A stretch of DNA of 64,000 nt. It comes from Mesostigma viride (lineage: Eukaryota; Streptophyta; Mesostigmatophyceae; Mesostigmatales; Mesostigmataceae). The position numbers were made by a program, and so were the translations under genes. The notes below the pieces were generated by a model. That model had not been told where the DNA came from. It saw nothing but the letters and a program-made list of their open reading frames with translations, and did no database searches. Where the stretch lies: positions 2,324,211 through 2,388,210 of the forward strand of contig RPFO01000106.1 of NCBI GenBank assembly GCA_009746045.1, written 5' to 3'. The number at the start of each line of letters is the position of its first letter. The first letter of the stretch is position 1. This document shows positions 1 through 10,771 of this stretch, one piece after another.

Positions 1-479
1 AAAACAATTATGGCGGGCCATGTGACCAATGTAAGAAGCTTAGCCCCCAAACATATTGTTGTCTCACGTAATGAATCACTTGCTGATCAACAAATCGATG
101 GTTATCTCATAGGCACAATGTACCTCTGACCATCATTGCTGGCCCATGCATGCATGCACCAATGGCAGCCTACATGACACATACATCGCTTATTTGCCAT
201 GTAAAAAATGCGACAAAGTGTCCATATAGGTACTCATAGATTAGCACAAATTCCTTAGCACGATGTGGACAACTTTACTTAACGGTGAAAGCCTGTCTCG
301 CCCTTATTGCCTTGAGGGTTCCCGGCGATAGGTCCTGTCTGTTGGTCGACATTTTTCTTTTGCAGCTGGCCATCGTCGGTAGGTATGAATGATCTCGATG
401 CTAGCAATTACGATGATGATACCCGAGGTAGTCTATACCTAGGATCGAGAGCTTCTTCTTGTATGGCAATGCCGGCAGT
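1..479. other. Left flank, no recognisable feature
   Basis: No coding region, RNA gene or mobile element can be supported here. The sequence is AT-rich and lacks long open frames on either strand. Confidence 0.5.
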
Positions 480-1195
480 TAACTATTACTCCGAATAAAG
501 AGTTAAGAGGTTGGCCCTCGGCAGTCGGCATGGCGATCACGGAGCGATGACGGGGCGATGACGGGGCGATGACGGGGCGTTGACGCGCGTGATGAATAGG
601 ATCTGTTTGACAGGCGGCGGCTATTGGTAATATAGATTGTTGATTAAGAGAAGAGTTTAGATGTTGGCCCGTGGGCGATGACGGTGACGGCGTCACCGTC
701 ATCGCCCTCGACGGGCGTCATGAATACGACCTTTTTGATATGCGGCGGCTATTGGTAATATAGGTCGTTGACTACTACTCCGAATACAAATGTAAAGAGT
801 TAAGAGGTTGGCCCTCGGCTGGCTCGGCATGGCGATCACGGGGCGATGACGGGGCGATGACGGGGCGTTGACGCGCGTGATGAATAGGATCTGTTTGATA
901 GGCGGCGGCTATTGGTAATATAGATTGTTGATTAAGAGAAGAGTTTAGATGTTGGCCCGTCGAGGGCGATGACGGTGACGACCGTCACCGTCATCGCCCT
1001 CGACGGGCGTGATGATAAGCCCATGTTTGATATGCGGCAGCTATTGGTAGTATAGGTCGTTGACTATCACTCCGAATAAAGAGTTAACAGGTTAAGGCCC
1101 TCGGCCGGGCGATGACGGGGCGATGACGGGGCGTTGACGCTCGTGATGAATAGGACCTGTTTGATAGGCGGCGGCTATTGCTAATATTAGGTCGG
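480..1195. repeat. Tandem array of about 290-bp units with palindromes
   Basis: Three units start near 480, 770 and 1062, each opening with a variant of ACTCCGAATA...AGAGTTAAGAGG and continuing with short GGGCGATGAC repeats; the third is partial. The first two units contain a strong inverted repeat (about 674-707 and 962-1004) in which GGGCGATGACGGTGACG is followed almost directly by its reverse complement. Short open frames here are fortuitous. This is probably a host satellite. Confidence 0.8.
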
Positions 1196-1196
1196 A

Positions 1197-1500
1197 TATT
1201 TGTGTACCACCCCCCTCCTTCCCGCGGCAGGTACGCAGCGACCCGCTGTTGTCCTGGCTGCAATTGTGTATCACTTGTACGGTATTTGTGTATCACTTGT
1301 ACGGTATTTGTGTATCACTTGTCCTCCTTCCCACGGCAGGTACGCAGCGACCCGCTGTTGTCCTGGCTGCAATTGTGTATCACTTGTACGGTATTTGTGT
1401 ATCACTTGTCCTCCTTCCCACGGCAGGTACGCAGCGACCCGCTGTTGTCCTGGCTGCAATTGTGTATCACTTGTACGGTATTTGTGTATCACCACCCTCC
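1197..1500. repeat. Tandem repeat, 87-110 bp units
   Basis: Three copies of a block containing GGCAGGTACGCAGCGACCCG and TTGTGTATCACTTGTACGG begin near 1224, 1334 and 1421. The first interval is longer because the TTTGTGTATCACTTGTACGG sub-unit is duplicated. Reading frames through it are only translated repeats. Confidence 0.8.
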
Positions 1501-2613
<1,113 letters not shown>

Positions 2614-3339
2614 TCCCACCACCCGCTCTCTTGTCCCTCCCCACCCCTCCTCTCTCTTTCCCTTTTCCTTGGCTGTTGAGAAGGACTGGGGTGAAAACTC
2701 CAGACCGTTGGTGGCTGCCTTCAAGCAGGAAGTTTCAAGGATCAACAAGTTTTTGTGAGCTGTCTGATATGGTCACTGCTGCGACAAAGGTGAGTTATCT
2801 TGTTTTTCATGCAATTTTTTTGCTGTAGCTAGGTAAGCCGGCCATTTTGTACTCCCCTTTCTTTTGCTCTCACGATTTATTCTTGTTGTGGTTTATATGG
2901 TCCCGTTAAGTGGCATGCATTATCATTATCCACATTAGTGTGAGAAACCATCCGCAGTGTTGTAGCTTGCATCTATAACAACAGTTTTTGCTGCCGCCGC
3001 CACTGCTATTACCAACATTAAGTCATTCTTGCTTTCTAAGCACTCTTTTTCCTCTTAGGCTGTTGGTTGGGATACCAGCCACCCTTGCACGCATAAATTC
3101 AAGCACCGGGTGCATGTGAAAACACAACCAAGGCAAGAATGTCCCCCTCTCGCAATATCCCACCCACGCAACGCACCCAATGCAGCAAGAATGGGACCAC
3201 CTTGTTGCCATGAGCTCTAGCACCGTTGCCACCCCTAGCTTTCTACTGTTCCCGTCCATCCTTATTTACACTGGCTGCTTTGCTTGCATTTCTGGCTCAG
3301 TGCCAGTTTGCACTTGCTAGCTTGCTAAGACAATAATGC

Positions 3340-3740
3340 AGCTTGCAAACGGCAAGGGCAAGCACCCGGGTAAGAGCAAAGGCAACCGCACGAGCAAAGG
3401 AAAGGGAAACTGGAAGAGCAAGCACAAGGCCAAGGAAAGGACAAAGGCACTTGTGCTTGCCAAAAGGGCAGGCTCAAGGGAAATGACAAGGGCAAGGGCA
3501 GGGGCAGGCACAAGGGAAGCGGATAAGGGCAAGGGCAGGCGCAAGGGAAAGAGATTAGGACAAGTCAAGCACGAGGGAACGGACAAGGGCAAGGGCAGGC
3601 ACAAGGGAAAAGATGAAGACAAGGGCAGGCACTAGGGAAAGGATGAGGGCAACGGCAAACACTGGGGATCAAAGGATAGGGGCAAGGGCAGATGCTAGGG
3701 TAACAGTTAGGGCAAAGGCAGGCACAAGAGAAGAATAAGG
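3340..3740. repeat. Degenerate GGCAAGGGCAGGCACAAGGGAAA minisatellite
   Basis: Purine-rich sequence built of diverged repeats of AAGGGCAAGGGCAGGCACAA. One frame would give a Lys/Gly-rich peptide and the other strand a Pro/Cys-rich one; neither looks like a real protein. Confidence 0.75.
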
Positions 3741-3974
3741 GGCCGTGAAGTATAAGTGGAAATGCGGGTGGCGACATGGGGTTCGATCGGGCCTGCTGAT
3801 GCAAATGCAGATTTCAACTGCAGTGACAAACACAAGCGTAGTCATAGGCAACGACAAATTCCTTGCATGCGTGCCTTGCTCTTCACCGGCTGGCTCGTTT
3901 GCTAGTTGTCTAACAGTTTCTACCGATAAACATCACTTGCCATTGTTAGGTCTGCCTTGCTGCCGTGCTAGTGG

Positions 3975-4205
3975 GTAGCTGGGTGATCGTGCTTGTTCCT
4001 TGTCAAGGGAGGGATGCATGTGGAGTAGGTGGGTGGGTGTGCTTGTTCCTTGCCAAGGAAGGGATGCACAAAGGTTAGATAGGTGCACGTGCTTGTTTCT
4101 TGTCAAGGGAGGGACGCACAAAGGGTAGGTGGGGGCACATGGTTGTGCCTCGTCAAGGGCGGGATGCACGAAGGGTAGGTGGGGGCATGTGGTTGGTCCT
4201 TGTCT
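3975..4205. repeat. Tandem repeat of about 55-60 bp, four to five copies
   Basis: Units contain GTGCTTGTTCCTTGTCAAGG, then GAGGGATGCAC and AGGTGGGTGGG, at about 3985, 4035, 4088, 4140 and 4192. They are diverged by substitutions and small indels. Confidence 0.75.
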
Positions 4206-4917
4206 TTTCACCGCCCAAGCGATGGCGATGTAGCATGCATTATACATTTATTCGTGCATTAAAAATCACTTTCCTTACAAGCGGCCTTAGCCGACTCCAT
4301 CTGCCGTTGCCATTTCTCCGTATTGCATTGTCCGGACACGGTTTTTGTGTCGCAGGTCTTCCCCCGTAAAGGCACAAGCTGCCTGCGCGCGGAATTATGT
4401 GCAGACACCTCGGTTTCCAACACGACGGCTTCCCGCACATATCGAGCTCTGGATGTACAACATCTTCCCCCGGCGCACTTGCTCCCGGATGGAGCTTCTG
4501 TGCGGTGCCGACATCCCCGGAGCTGTCCTGCGCACCGCATGGAAACAGTATTTCAAGCCACGAAGAGAAGCCACGAATTTGATATTGACTTGATATTGTC
4601 GTCAGAAGACTTGATATGCTATTTTCTGTGAAGGCGTTGGATTTTTGTGCATGACATGTAATCCTGCATTTAATAATGAAATTTTTTATGAAATAGGAAC
4701 TCGTCTTGCATGAGCCTTGCTGCAAATGCCATTCATTTTTTTTCCCCCGGGTAAATGGGTGTTAGGGGTTAGGTTGACCGAAATTTTAAGTGAAATCAAA
4801 GTGAAATTCTGATAAGTGACATGCGTACTGCAATTCAGAACGACATAGCGACATGATTGTAGTACCGGTAGTGTACGCGAGAAGCATACGACGTCGTAAC
4901 CTACGGGACCAAGTACC
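4206..4917. other. Host/virus border region, nothing assigned
   Basis: No recognisable gene. A minus-strand open frame (4240-4725) has no domain I recognise. The left end of the viral insertion should lie between here and the Ig-like ORF at 5147; I found no terminal inverted repeat matching the right side. Confidence 0.35.
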
Positions 4918-5120
4918 GGGATCGTAAATTACCAACTCGTAGATTACTACCTCGCAAATTACTACCTCGTACCTTACTACCTCGTAAATTACTACCTCGT
5001 ACCTTACTACCTCGTAAATTACTACCTCGTACATTACTACCTCGTACATTACTACCTCGTACATTACTACCTCGTAAATTACTACCTCGTAAATTACTAC
5101 CTCGTAATTTACGACGTCGG
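4918..5120. repeat. 15-bp minisatellite at the left end of the viral block
   Basis: About 13 tandem copies of a 15-bp unit ACCTCGTAAATTACT, with variants CGTACATT and CGTACCTT. More diverged relatives (CGTAATTTACG, CCTCGGATC) continue to about 5240, into the end of the neighbouring Ig-like ORF. Because 15 is a multiple of three, the minus strand reads as a YEVVI pentapeptide repeat. I treat that as a by-product, not a gene. Confidence 0.85.
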
Positions 5121-5146
5121 ATCTTACCTCGGATCTAACTCGTAGC

Positions 5147-5446
5147 TTACGAGAAAGATCCGACCTCGGATGTAAACCGTAAGAGTAGTCTGTGCCGTAA
5201 ATTACCACCTCGTAATTTACGCCTCGGATCCTTTTTACTACCCTCGGACGAAAAGTATAGTGTTATGACAACGATATCACCCAAGGTGAACCCGGTGACT
5301 GTTTCGCTGAATGCTGCTGTCATTGTAATCGGTACCGCGCTAGGATACAGTCCGTGTGTAGTTGTTAACGTGATTGACGGCGCTGTCCTTGCCGGTTTGC
5401 GCTTCTTGCGAATCAAAGCAGGACAAATACCATAATCAAACGACAT
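5147..5446 (-). CDS. Ig-like (Big-type) domain protein, truncated
   Basis: 99 residues. Residues about 22-62 (TAPSITLTTTHG...FSETVTGFTLGDIVVI) match the beta-strand pattern of bacterial-type Ig-like repeats, whose hallmark is an F-S-E-x-V-T-G-F-T-x-x-D core. Such modules occur in adhesins and in some viral fibres. After this core the frame runs into the CCTCGGATC/CGTAATTTACG repeats and becomes basic, so the C-terminus looks lost. It follows the 56-aa ORF by 26 bp on the same strand and may be the last gene of the structural block, perhaps a surface protein (inference). Confidence 0.5.
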   Translation of the reverse strand: MSFDYGICPALIRKKRKPARTAPSITLTTTHGLYPSAVPITMTAAFSETVTGFTLGDIVVITLYFSSEGSKKDPRRKLRGGNLRHRLLLRFTSEVGSFS

Positions 5447-5472
5447 GGAGCTAATATAATATCATCGTCACA

Positions 5473-5643
5473 TTATTTTTTAGAGTTTGGTAGCGGATAC
5501 TTGAAGGTGGGGAGAAGGGGCAATGCTCGTCTAGCTGGCATTGTCATGGACAGACCAGAATCTGCCATTTCAGGAATGTCAAAAATCAACTTCAACCTGT
5601 TAAACGGATTAGCTGTGATGCTAGGGTCTCGAAAGTAGTCCAT
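5473..5643 (-). CDS. Small 56-aa ORF next to the capsid gene
   Basis: Reading the minus strand from the ATG at 5643 gives 56 codons and a TAA at 5473-5475. The product starts MDYFRDPS and ends LPNSKK. It lies 28 bp from the MCP stop, in the same orientation, with an AAAAAATATATA stretch upstream like the AT-rich leaders of the other late genes. No family recognised. Its tight packing between capsid and Ig-like genes suggests a real small virion or assembly gene (inference). Confidence 0.5.
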   Translation of the reverse strand: MDYFRDPSITANPFNRLKLIFDIPEMADSGLSMTMPARRALPLLPTFKYPLPNSKK

Positions 5644-5671
5644 CGTTTGTCATTACACACGTATATATTTT

Positions 5672-6976
5672 TTAGAGGTACACGGCTGCCTGCCTGCCTG
5701 CAGCAATGTCCATCTTCGATTCGCATTCCGTGAAGAGGTAGGAAATACAGTCCGTTGCTCCCTTCTCGACTCGCAGCGTGACCACTGATGCAGTGCCACG
5801 AAGGTCAAGCCCGCTCATGTACTCTGGACCGGCACATGGCATATTAAGGTGACACGCCATCGTGAAGTTGTTGTTTAGCCACGTGGTAGGAGTCATGCCC
5901 TCACGGACACAGGACAAAACATTCCCTTGGTCACCGAACGCAGACAACAGATTGATCCACGCCTCCGTTGCGTTCGTACGGTATCCAGGCGCCAGGTTGG
6001 ATCCGTTGATGTCGTATTGGTAGGAAGTCATACCATCCGCGATGTGATTGAACATCGTATTGCCAGATGCGTTGGTCACGTCCGCGCCGGCAGCAACCTG
6101 AATCGCCAGGAGTTTGCTGGCGGACGCGGAAGACAGCGACGCCTTGATGGCATAGGGAGAACGAGCCCCGAGCGACTGTTTGGTAGACTGCCACGTTCGC
6201 CACTTGAAGGAGAGAGTTCCACCCTCGGCAAGCCTGGACGAGAAAATCTGGCCCACGATATCTTCTTGGAACCTGTACGTGTCGATGCTAAAGTGGATGT
6301 TGCTCAGTTCGAAACCAACCCCCGTTCCTGCGTCAACGGCCACGATGCCACCACCAGCTACTTGCGCCACGCTAGGAAGCATCACCCCTCCGTCCATGAG
6401 TGTGATTCGGATCTCGATGGGGGGGAAGAGACTCAGATCCACGATCCGAGGCTCGCCACTCAGGAATCCCAAAAAGTGGTCAATGACGCCGTCCACTGCG
6501 GTGTTTGCCTTCACGTTGTTTGTGAGAGCGCCAGCCGCATCAGCAATGACGATGTTGTTATTCTTCGACCAACCAGCGGGAGCCTGCGCGAGATTGTACT
6601 CGACACCGCCGTGCACCGAGAGCAGCGTATGGAACAGCTGGGAGTAGTCGTTGATGCTGTCGACGGTCTGACCTCCTGCCAGTACCTCGAGGCGCCTGAT
6701 GATGGAGGACGTGTACGCGGGGAACTTTGCGAACCCCGCCGTGGTCGTGGGGGTCCCCGTGAAAAACATTGCGAAGGAGTGCAAGTCCACGAACCCGGAC
6801 GTGGGGAGGCGGACCGCGACCACAGACCCTTGTTTGATGCCGTCGCTTGCTGAGAGGGTGCTGAGATGGACTCGTTGAGTCGTGTGCTGACCCAGCGCCT
6901 TCACGAGGTATTGCATGGACTTGGGGATAGCGCGCGAGTACCAGGAATTGTCCGAAGCCATAGATTGTGTATACAT
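5672..6976 (-). CDS. Major capsid protein (double jelly-roll type)
   Basis: 434 residues, intact. The N-terminal SDNSWYSRAIPKSMQ, the strand-rich body with FVDLHSFAMFF and RRLEVLAGGQTVDSINDYSQL, and the overall length are typical of capsid proteins of Polinton-like viruses and virophages, which form the hexameric double jelly-roll capsomer. The call rests on these features and on the neighbouring packaging ATPase and penton-like gene, not on an alignment. The ATG at 6976 has a second in-frame ATG at 6961 (MASDNSW), which could be the true start. The upstream AAAAATATCT resembles the leaders of other genes in the block. The antisense frame of about 300 codons is a shadow. Confidence 0.8.
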   Translation of the reverse strand: MYTQSMASDNSWYSRAIPKSMQYLVKALGQHTTQRVHLSTLSASDGIKQGSVVAVRLPTSGFVDLHSFAMFFTGTPTTTAGFAKFPAYTSSIIRRLEVLAGGQTVDSINDYSQLFHTLLSVHGGVEYNLAQAPAGWSKNNNIVIADAAGALTNNVKANTAVDGVIDHFLGFLSGEPRIVDLSLFPPIEIRITLMDGGVMLPSVAQVAGGGIVAVDAGTGVGFELSNIHFSIDTYRFQEDIVGQIFSSRLAEGGTLSFKWRTWQSTKQSLGARSPYAIKASLSSASASKLLAIQVAAGADVTNASGNTMFNHIADGMTSYQYDINGSNLAPGYRTNATEAWINLLSAFGDQGNVLSCVREGMTPTTWLNNNFTMACHLNMPCAGPEYMSGLDLRGTASVVTLRVEKGATDCISYLFTECESKMDIAAGRQAAVYL

Positions 6977-6991
6977 TCGAATGAGATATTT

Positions 6992-7351
6992 TTACTGAAG
7001 AAGCTGGCCGAGTATGGGATTTTTTACCTTCGCTCCATCAACCCGTCTTTCGAGGTTGGACAAGGCGCTCAGACCAGTGTTTGCGACCGTCGAGTACGCT
7101 TTCCCGAGCAGCGTACTCTTCGCGATCATGTTGGATGGGATGTGTCCGAGCGCGGAATCGACAATGCCCGCCGCTTGTTTGGCAGCCCGCGCCCCGTCGC
7201 CAATTTTTGAGATGACTTCGCCAGCGACGTGCCCGGCTTTCTTGACAGCTGACACGATGGCCGCCCCGTCGCTGACCCTCTTGATAGCGTTGCCGGCAAA
7301 CTCTCCCACGCGTCTAGCCACGTTTCCGATTGCTCCAAAATTAACTTTCAT
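6992..7351 (-). CDS. Ala/Gly-rich virion-type protein (pVI-like, tentative)
   Basis: 119 residues from the ATG at 7351 (MKVNFGAIGN). That start overlaps the last codons of the penton-like gene (stop at 7341), suggesting coupled expression. Longer upstream in-frame starts would read back into the penton gene. The product is rich in Ala, Gly, Val and Lys, with amphipathic helical stretches (VSAVKKAGHVAGEVISKIGDG) and no globular signature. This recalls membrane-active minor virion proteins of adenovirus/Polinton-type viruses, but similarity of composition is the only evidence. Confidence 0.55.
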   Translation of the reverse strand: MKVNFGAIGNVARRVGEFAGNAIKRVSDGAAIVSAVKKAGHVAGEVISKIGDGARAAKQAAGIVDSALGHIPSNMIAKSTLLGKAYSTVANTGLSALSNLERRVDGAKVKNPILGQLLQ

Positions 7352-8203
7352 CGTCCTCGATAGTACTAGATGGCTGAGAAATAAATCTGGTTTGTGGCTG
7401 GACGGTCCTGTCAAGGGCCATATACTTCAAAACGCTCCCGATCTTCCTCGCCTCTATTCCCATCGCCTTCTGAGGGCTTATGCGGAAGGAGAGCTGAAGA
7501 GCCCAATCCGAGTAGACAGTTATAGGAGCGTCGTCCTCGTCGAGCAGTCGGATCGTGATGTTGCTGGGAGAGTCCTTGAGATGCTGCCACAAAGGGGTCG
7601 CTGCCTGCCAAACAATGGGTTCTAAGAACTGCGACATGTTGGGACAGACGGCCAAAAGGCCTCCATATCCCGTGCCTGTCGACGATGATATCACGTTTCC
7701 TCGAACGATGTCGCTGTATACATACACCATTCTCAGTCTCCCATTCGTTGCTGGCCGGTTGCTAGCGAGGACACCTGTGAAAGGATATGATCCTTCCATG
7801 AGCCCCAACACCCGGCCCGTGGGCTCATCCACCGCGACAGAGAACTCGGTGGCATTTGTCACGGTAAACAGACTAGTCGCCCTGTTGTACGTGACCGAAA
7901 CCCAGGATCTACCGCCTTCAAAACGTCCTCTATGTTTTTTCGGTTTTCGATAGTCGTGTACGAGCCGAGCGGCAAGGTCACCTTCGTAGGGGACTCGCTG
8001 CCAGACAAACGCACAGTGAAGTATCGGTTTCCTTCGCTGATGTGAGTCTGTTCAAACGGGATGGTCATGAGGGTAAGCCCGACGTCGTGATAATCGTCAA
8101 GGAGCCCCGCCGGGATGTCCCATACCGGATCCACTAGCGTCCCGCGAGTTCGGTTCTCCGTGCGAAGAGTGAGTGTCAGCGTTTCCTGGATGAACTCTTT
8201 CAT
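7341..8203 (-). pseudogene. Penton-like minor capsid protein, one frameshift
   Basis: Two frames make one protein of about 285 residues. The first starts at ATG 8203 (MKEFIQETLTLTLRTEN) and runs to about 7912; the second continues as VSVTYNRATSLFTVTN and ends at 7341. The second half contains RMVYVYSDIVRGN, LLAVCPN and a DEDDAPITVYSDWALQLSF tail, the pattern (LYVYSDIV...LLR..P...I.I.D..G.P) of the single jelly-roll minor capsid protein of Polintons and related viruses. The frame changes near 7912 within TCCTGGGTTTCGG, so a one-base indel, real or technical, has broken it. The start lies inside the end of the preceding 114-aa gene. Confidence 0.7.
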
Positions 8204-8441
8204 CGGCCACTTCTTCTGACAATAGCTCAGAAGTAATTTCGTTTGTCCCAAAAACCTTAACGACGCCCTCCTCAATTTTCGCCGATGCCTTTTTAATGGC
8301 GCGCCTTGTCTTCCCTGTGAGTGGCTTCTTCTTACAGTAGAGCATGGCTGCCTCAATGAACTCTCGTGGGACATTTGGATGGAGGGTCATCCATTGAGAG
8401 ATCTCGAGCATCTCGGCGTCAGTGAACAGCGGGCTGCTCAT
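8097..8441 (-). CDS. Unknown small viral protein, 114 aa
   Basis: Starts MSSPLFTDAEMLEISQWM at 8441. An acidic, helical N-terminal half is followed by a lysine-rich segment (CKKKPLTGKTRRAIKKASAK). The last 35 codons overlap the first 107 bp of the penton-like gene in another frame, so its true end could be earlier. It overlaps the start of the next upstream gene (stop at 8419). The leader contains AAAAAAATCTCACAG. No family recognised. Confidence 0.5.
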   Translation of the reverse strand: MSSPLFTDAEMLEISQWMTLHPNVPREFIEAAMLYCKKKPLTGKTRRAIKKASAKIEEGVVKVFGTNEITSELLSEEVADERVHPGNADTHSSHGEPNSRDASGSGMGHPGGAP

Positions 8442-8946
8442 GTTTACTCTTCTGTGAGATTTTTTTCAGCGCCTTCTTTTGGAATTCCCACGACCGTGTT
8501 GTGGACCCTCCTGAGATGCAGCAGGAGGTTTTTTTCGTTTGCGAACGTGCCTTACACCCGGGTTGTGGGCATTTCCACCTCGCGCCTCCCACCTGGACTC
8601 GTTTCCCGACAGGTACACCCGCAGGCTCCGGGGGTGCCGCCACTGCTTCATCGACGACAACCGGTTCGGGAGCCGGCGCGACAGGGGCCGGTTGGGCATA
8701 CGCGGACAATGGGGGGTACGCGACCGGTCTAGAGTTCGCCATCACTGACGCCATGAGAAGGGCATCCTTGAACCCTCGCGCCTCTGCGACCTTCCCTTTG
8801 TTCACCGCTCTTCGGACCGGCGCGCTGTGGATGACAATGGTGTTGGTCGATGAAGCGGTCACCTGCGACTGGGGTGCGACCTTACGCTTCGGTTTTCCCC
8901 TTTTACTTGAAGGACGGCGCCGTGCTGTTTTCTGACGCCTTGCCAT
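8419..8946 (-). CDS. Basic, probably DNA-binding virion protein
   Basis: 175 residues. The N-terminal 25 residues are protamine-like (MARRQKTARRRPSSKRGKPKRK), the centre is Pro/Ala-rich (QPAPVAPAPEPVVVDEAVAAPPEP), and the C-terminus holds a cysteine-containing segment (RWKCPQPGCKARSQTKKTSCC) plus another lysine cluster. This resembles small core or DNA-condensing proteins of DNA viruses in composition only. It starts 22 bp after the restored end of the spike gene on the same strand, behind an ATAAAAATCTATG leader. Confidence 0.5.
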   Translation of the reverse strand: MARRQKTARRRPSSKRGKPKRKVAPQSQVTASSTNTIVIHSAPVRRAVNKGKVAEARGFKDALLMASVMANSRPVAYPPLSAYAQPAPVAPAPEPVVVDEAVAAPPEPAGVPVGKRVQVGGARWKCPQPGCKARSQTKKTSCCISGGSTTRSWEFQKKALKKISQKSKHEQPAVH

Positions 8947-8968
8947 TTCTGCATATAATCATAGATTT

Positions 8969-9196
8969 TTATAACGTCCAAGTGAGGGTCTTGTTAGTCG
9001 ACACGGCCATTTTTCCAGCGCGCGACTTGCAAAACGCCGTAGAGAGTCCTATGTTTGTTGACGTGTCAGTGGTGATGCGAGGAATCCGCAATGCGATTTC
9101 AAACACCCCGTCATCCTCCTCGTATCCTGAAACAACATTCCAGTTGCTGCCAATTATAACGTTTACCGGCCAGACGGACAGGCCGCTAGCCGTTAA
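8969..9196 (-). pseudogene. C-terminal exile of the spike-like gene (75 codons)
   Basis: Reading the minus strand from the TTAA at 9193-9196 gives an open frame TTA-ACG-GCT... that stops with TAA at 8969-8971. Its product (LTASGLSVWPVNV...KTLTWTL) has the beta-rich composition of the spike protein and enters at exactly the codon phase left at 12058-12060. It is therefore the original C-terminus, cut off by the piggyBac insertion. Without the insert the gene would be 1103 codons. Confidence 0.85.
9193..9196. repeat. TTAA target duplication, left
   Basis: TTAA immediately outside the CCCCTAAACCGTC end of the piggyBac element; its partner is TTAA at 12057-12060. TTAA duplication is diagnostic of the piggyBac superfamily. 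Confidence 0.9.
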
Positions 9197-9507
9197 CCCC
9201 TAAACCGTCCTCGTGCCGATTTTCGACTGCGAGTTTTTCTCATGCCTCACATTCGGCATGAGTTTGTGCGCCCTGTAGGGATTTGGCGGGAAGGTTTTGG
9301 CGGGAACCAACTAGACCACCGAAAAGATCTAGATTCACTCTATCCGTAGGACACTTGTCTGACCGTATTTGACCACCGTATCAGGGTGGAAACCCTGGTC
9401 AAAGTCAACAGGGCACCCTGGTGCATGCAGGTTTGGGCGGTAAAAAAAATTGACAAAAACGTACGAAAACGAAGGATGCGAAAAAAGGGGGGAGCGCGGA
9501 CGTAGAC

Positions 9508-10771
9508 ATGGCGGACGAAATGCAGGCAGATATACGGACTTTCAAGGTAAAGAAGGGCATTTTCATGGCAGTGCCTGTGGAAAAATTCGGACGAGACTGG
9601 GTGATAGAGCAGTATGGGGAAAAACACAGCGACGTACGTTTGCCGGGCAAGGTAGTGACAGTGAACAGGTCCGGAGATGGTGCACGGTGCTATTTCCCGG
9701 ACGACAAGCTCACGTACCCATTCACCCGTGAGCAGATTTTCATATATTCGTGCAGCTCAGATGAGTACGAAGCTCTAGTGAAAGAATGCGCAGCCAGGAA
9801 GGTCCCAACGGCAGGTAGCAGTGACGATGATAGCGAGCAGGGCCAGGATAGCGATTCTGACGCCGGCGAGGACGACGACGACAAATCCGAGGATATCGAG
9901 CTGCCCACACCGGTCAAGCGACGCGAGCCGGGGAAGCGCGCTGTCGGCAACCCGAAGAAGAACCCAGCCATCAGCCACGCCCCGAAAAGGCGCCGTCAGA
10001 CCAAGGCGGCGGCCAGCGAGAGCGTTGTCTCGGACGCTTCCGATGACGACTTTGTTTACCAGAAGGGTGCGGAGGGTCCGGTGCCGAGCGGTGAGGCTGA
10101 GCTCGATGATTCGTTTTTTCCTAACGACACTCCTGCCACTGAGGAGCCAGCCGAGACTTTCTGGAAATCTGGTTTCGGCAAGCCAGGTGTGTTTCCTTTT
10201 CCCGATACTCCGGTGCTGTCGCCGATGACGGGTACCGCCTGCTATCAAAACCTTTCCCCTGCCCAGCTCAAGTTTGGGCCCCTCAGGCTGTTCTCCCTTT
10301 TCTGGTCCCAACGTGATGTCGTGGCCAAGATTGTCAAGGAGACCAACGACTATGCTGAGCTCAAGGGGGCGGGCAAGCCAGGTGAGCGTGAGTGGCACCC
10401 CTTAACAATGCATGAGATGGGCCAATTTCTGGGTGGAGCAGGTGCTGTGCCAACTGTGCTGCGCGCAAGGCAGGAAGCACAAGACCTCGGTCATGTGCGA
10501 GCACTGTGACATGGCGTTCTGCAGCAACAGCGAGCGGAACTGCTTCGGCCTCTTCCACTCCGGGCAGGTGGAGGGGCTGGACTTCAACGTGACGAAGCAG
10601 CGGGTATGGCAGCGCCTCTCCCAGCGTGGCGAATGCGCCAAGAATTTCAAGGGCGCCACTACCACGAGGGGGGCAGCAGCCACCACCCGGAAGCTCAAGG
10701 GGGTGGCGCGGCGCCGCCATCTCAGGGCGGAGCATGTCCGCCTGGGATATAGTCCTACGGAGGCTGACTAA
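9508..10771 (+). pseudogene. piggyBac transposase remnant: N-terminus plus Cys-rich tail
   Basis: The first open frame (9508-10509) has an acidic Ser/Asp region (about residues 105-130), basic nuclear-type segments, then FSLFWSQRDVVAKIVKETNDYA...WHPLTMHEMGQFLG, the start of the DDE_Tnp_1_7 (piggyBac) domain. The sequence then jumps, in another frame from about 10430 to 10771, to a cysteine-rich C-terminal domain (CQLC...KTSVMCEHCDMAFC...CFGLFH), the zinc-binding end of piggyBac transposases. The whole DDD catalytic region between is missing, so the protein cannot be an active transposase. It might still act as a DNA-binding or repressor protein (inference). Confidence 0.8.

Noticed and set aside
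2781-2800. Possible host exon end: AAAG followed by GTGAGT
   Set aside because: A good splice-donor match, but no supporting coding frame, acceptor or homology, so no gene is claimed.
4786-5208. Minus-strand protein with YEVVI pentapeptide repeats
   Set aside because: It only exists because the 15-bp satellite is divisible by three; flanking sequence is not protein-like.
5927-6853. Plus-strand open frame of 308 codons opposite the capsid gene
   Set aside because: Arg/His-rich shadow of the capsid gene with no domain; the minus-strand product is clearly protein-like.
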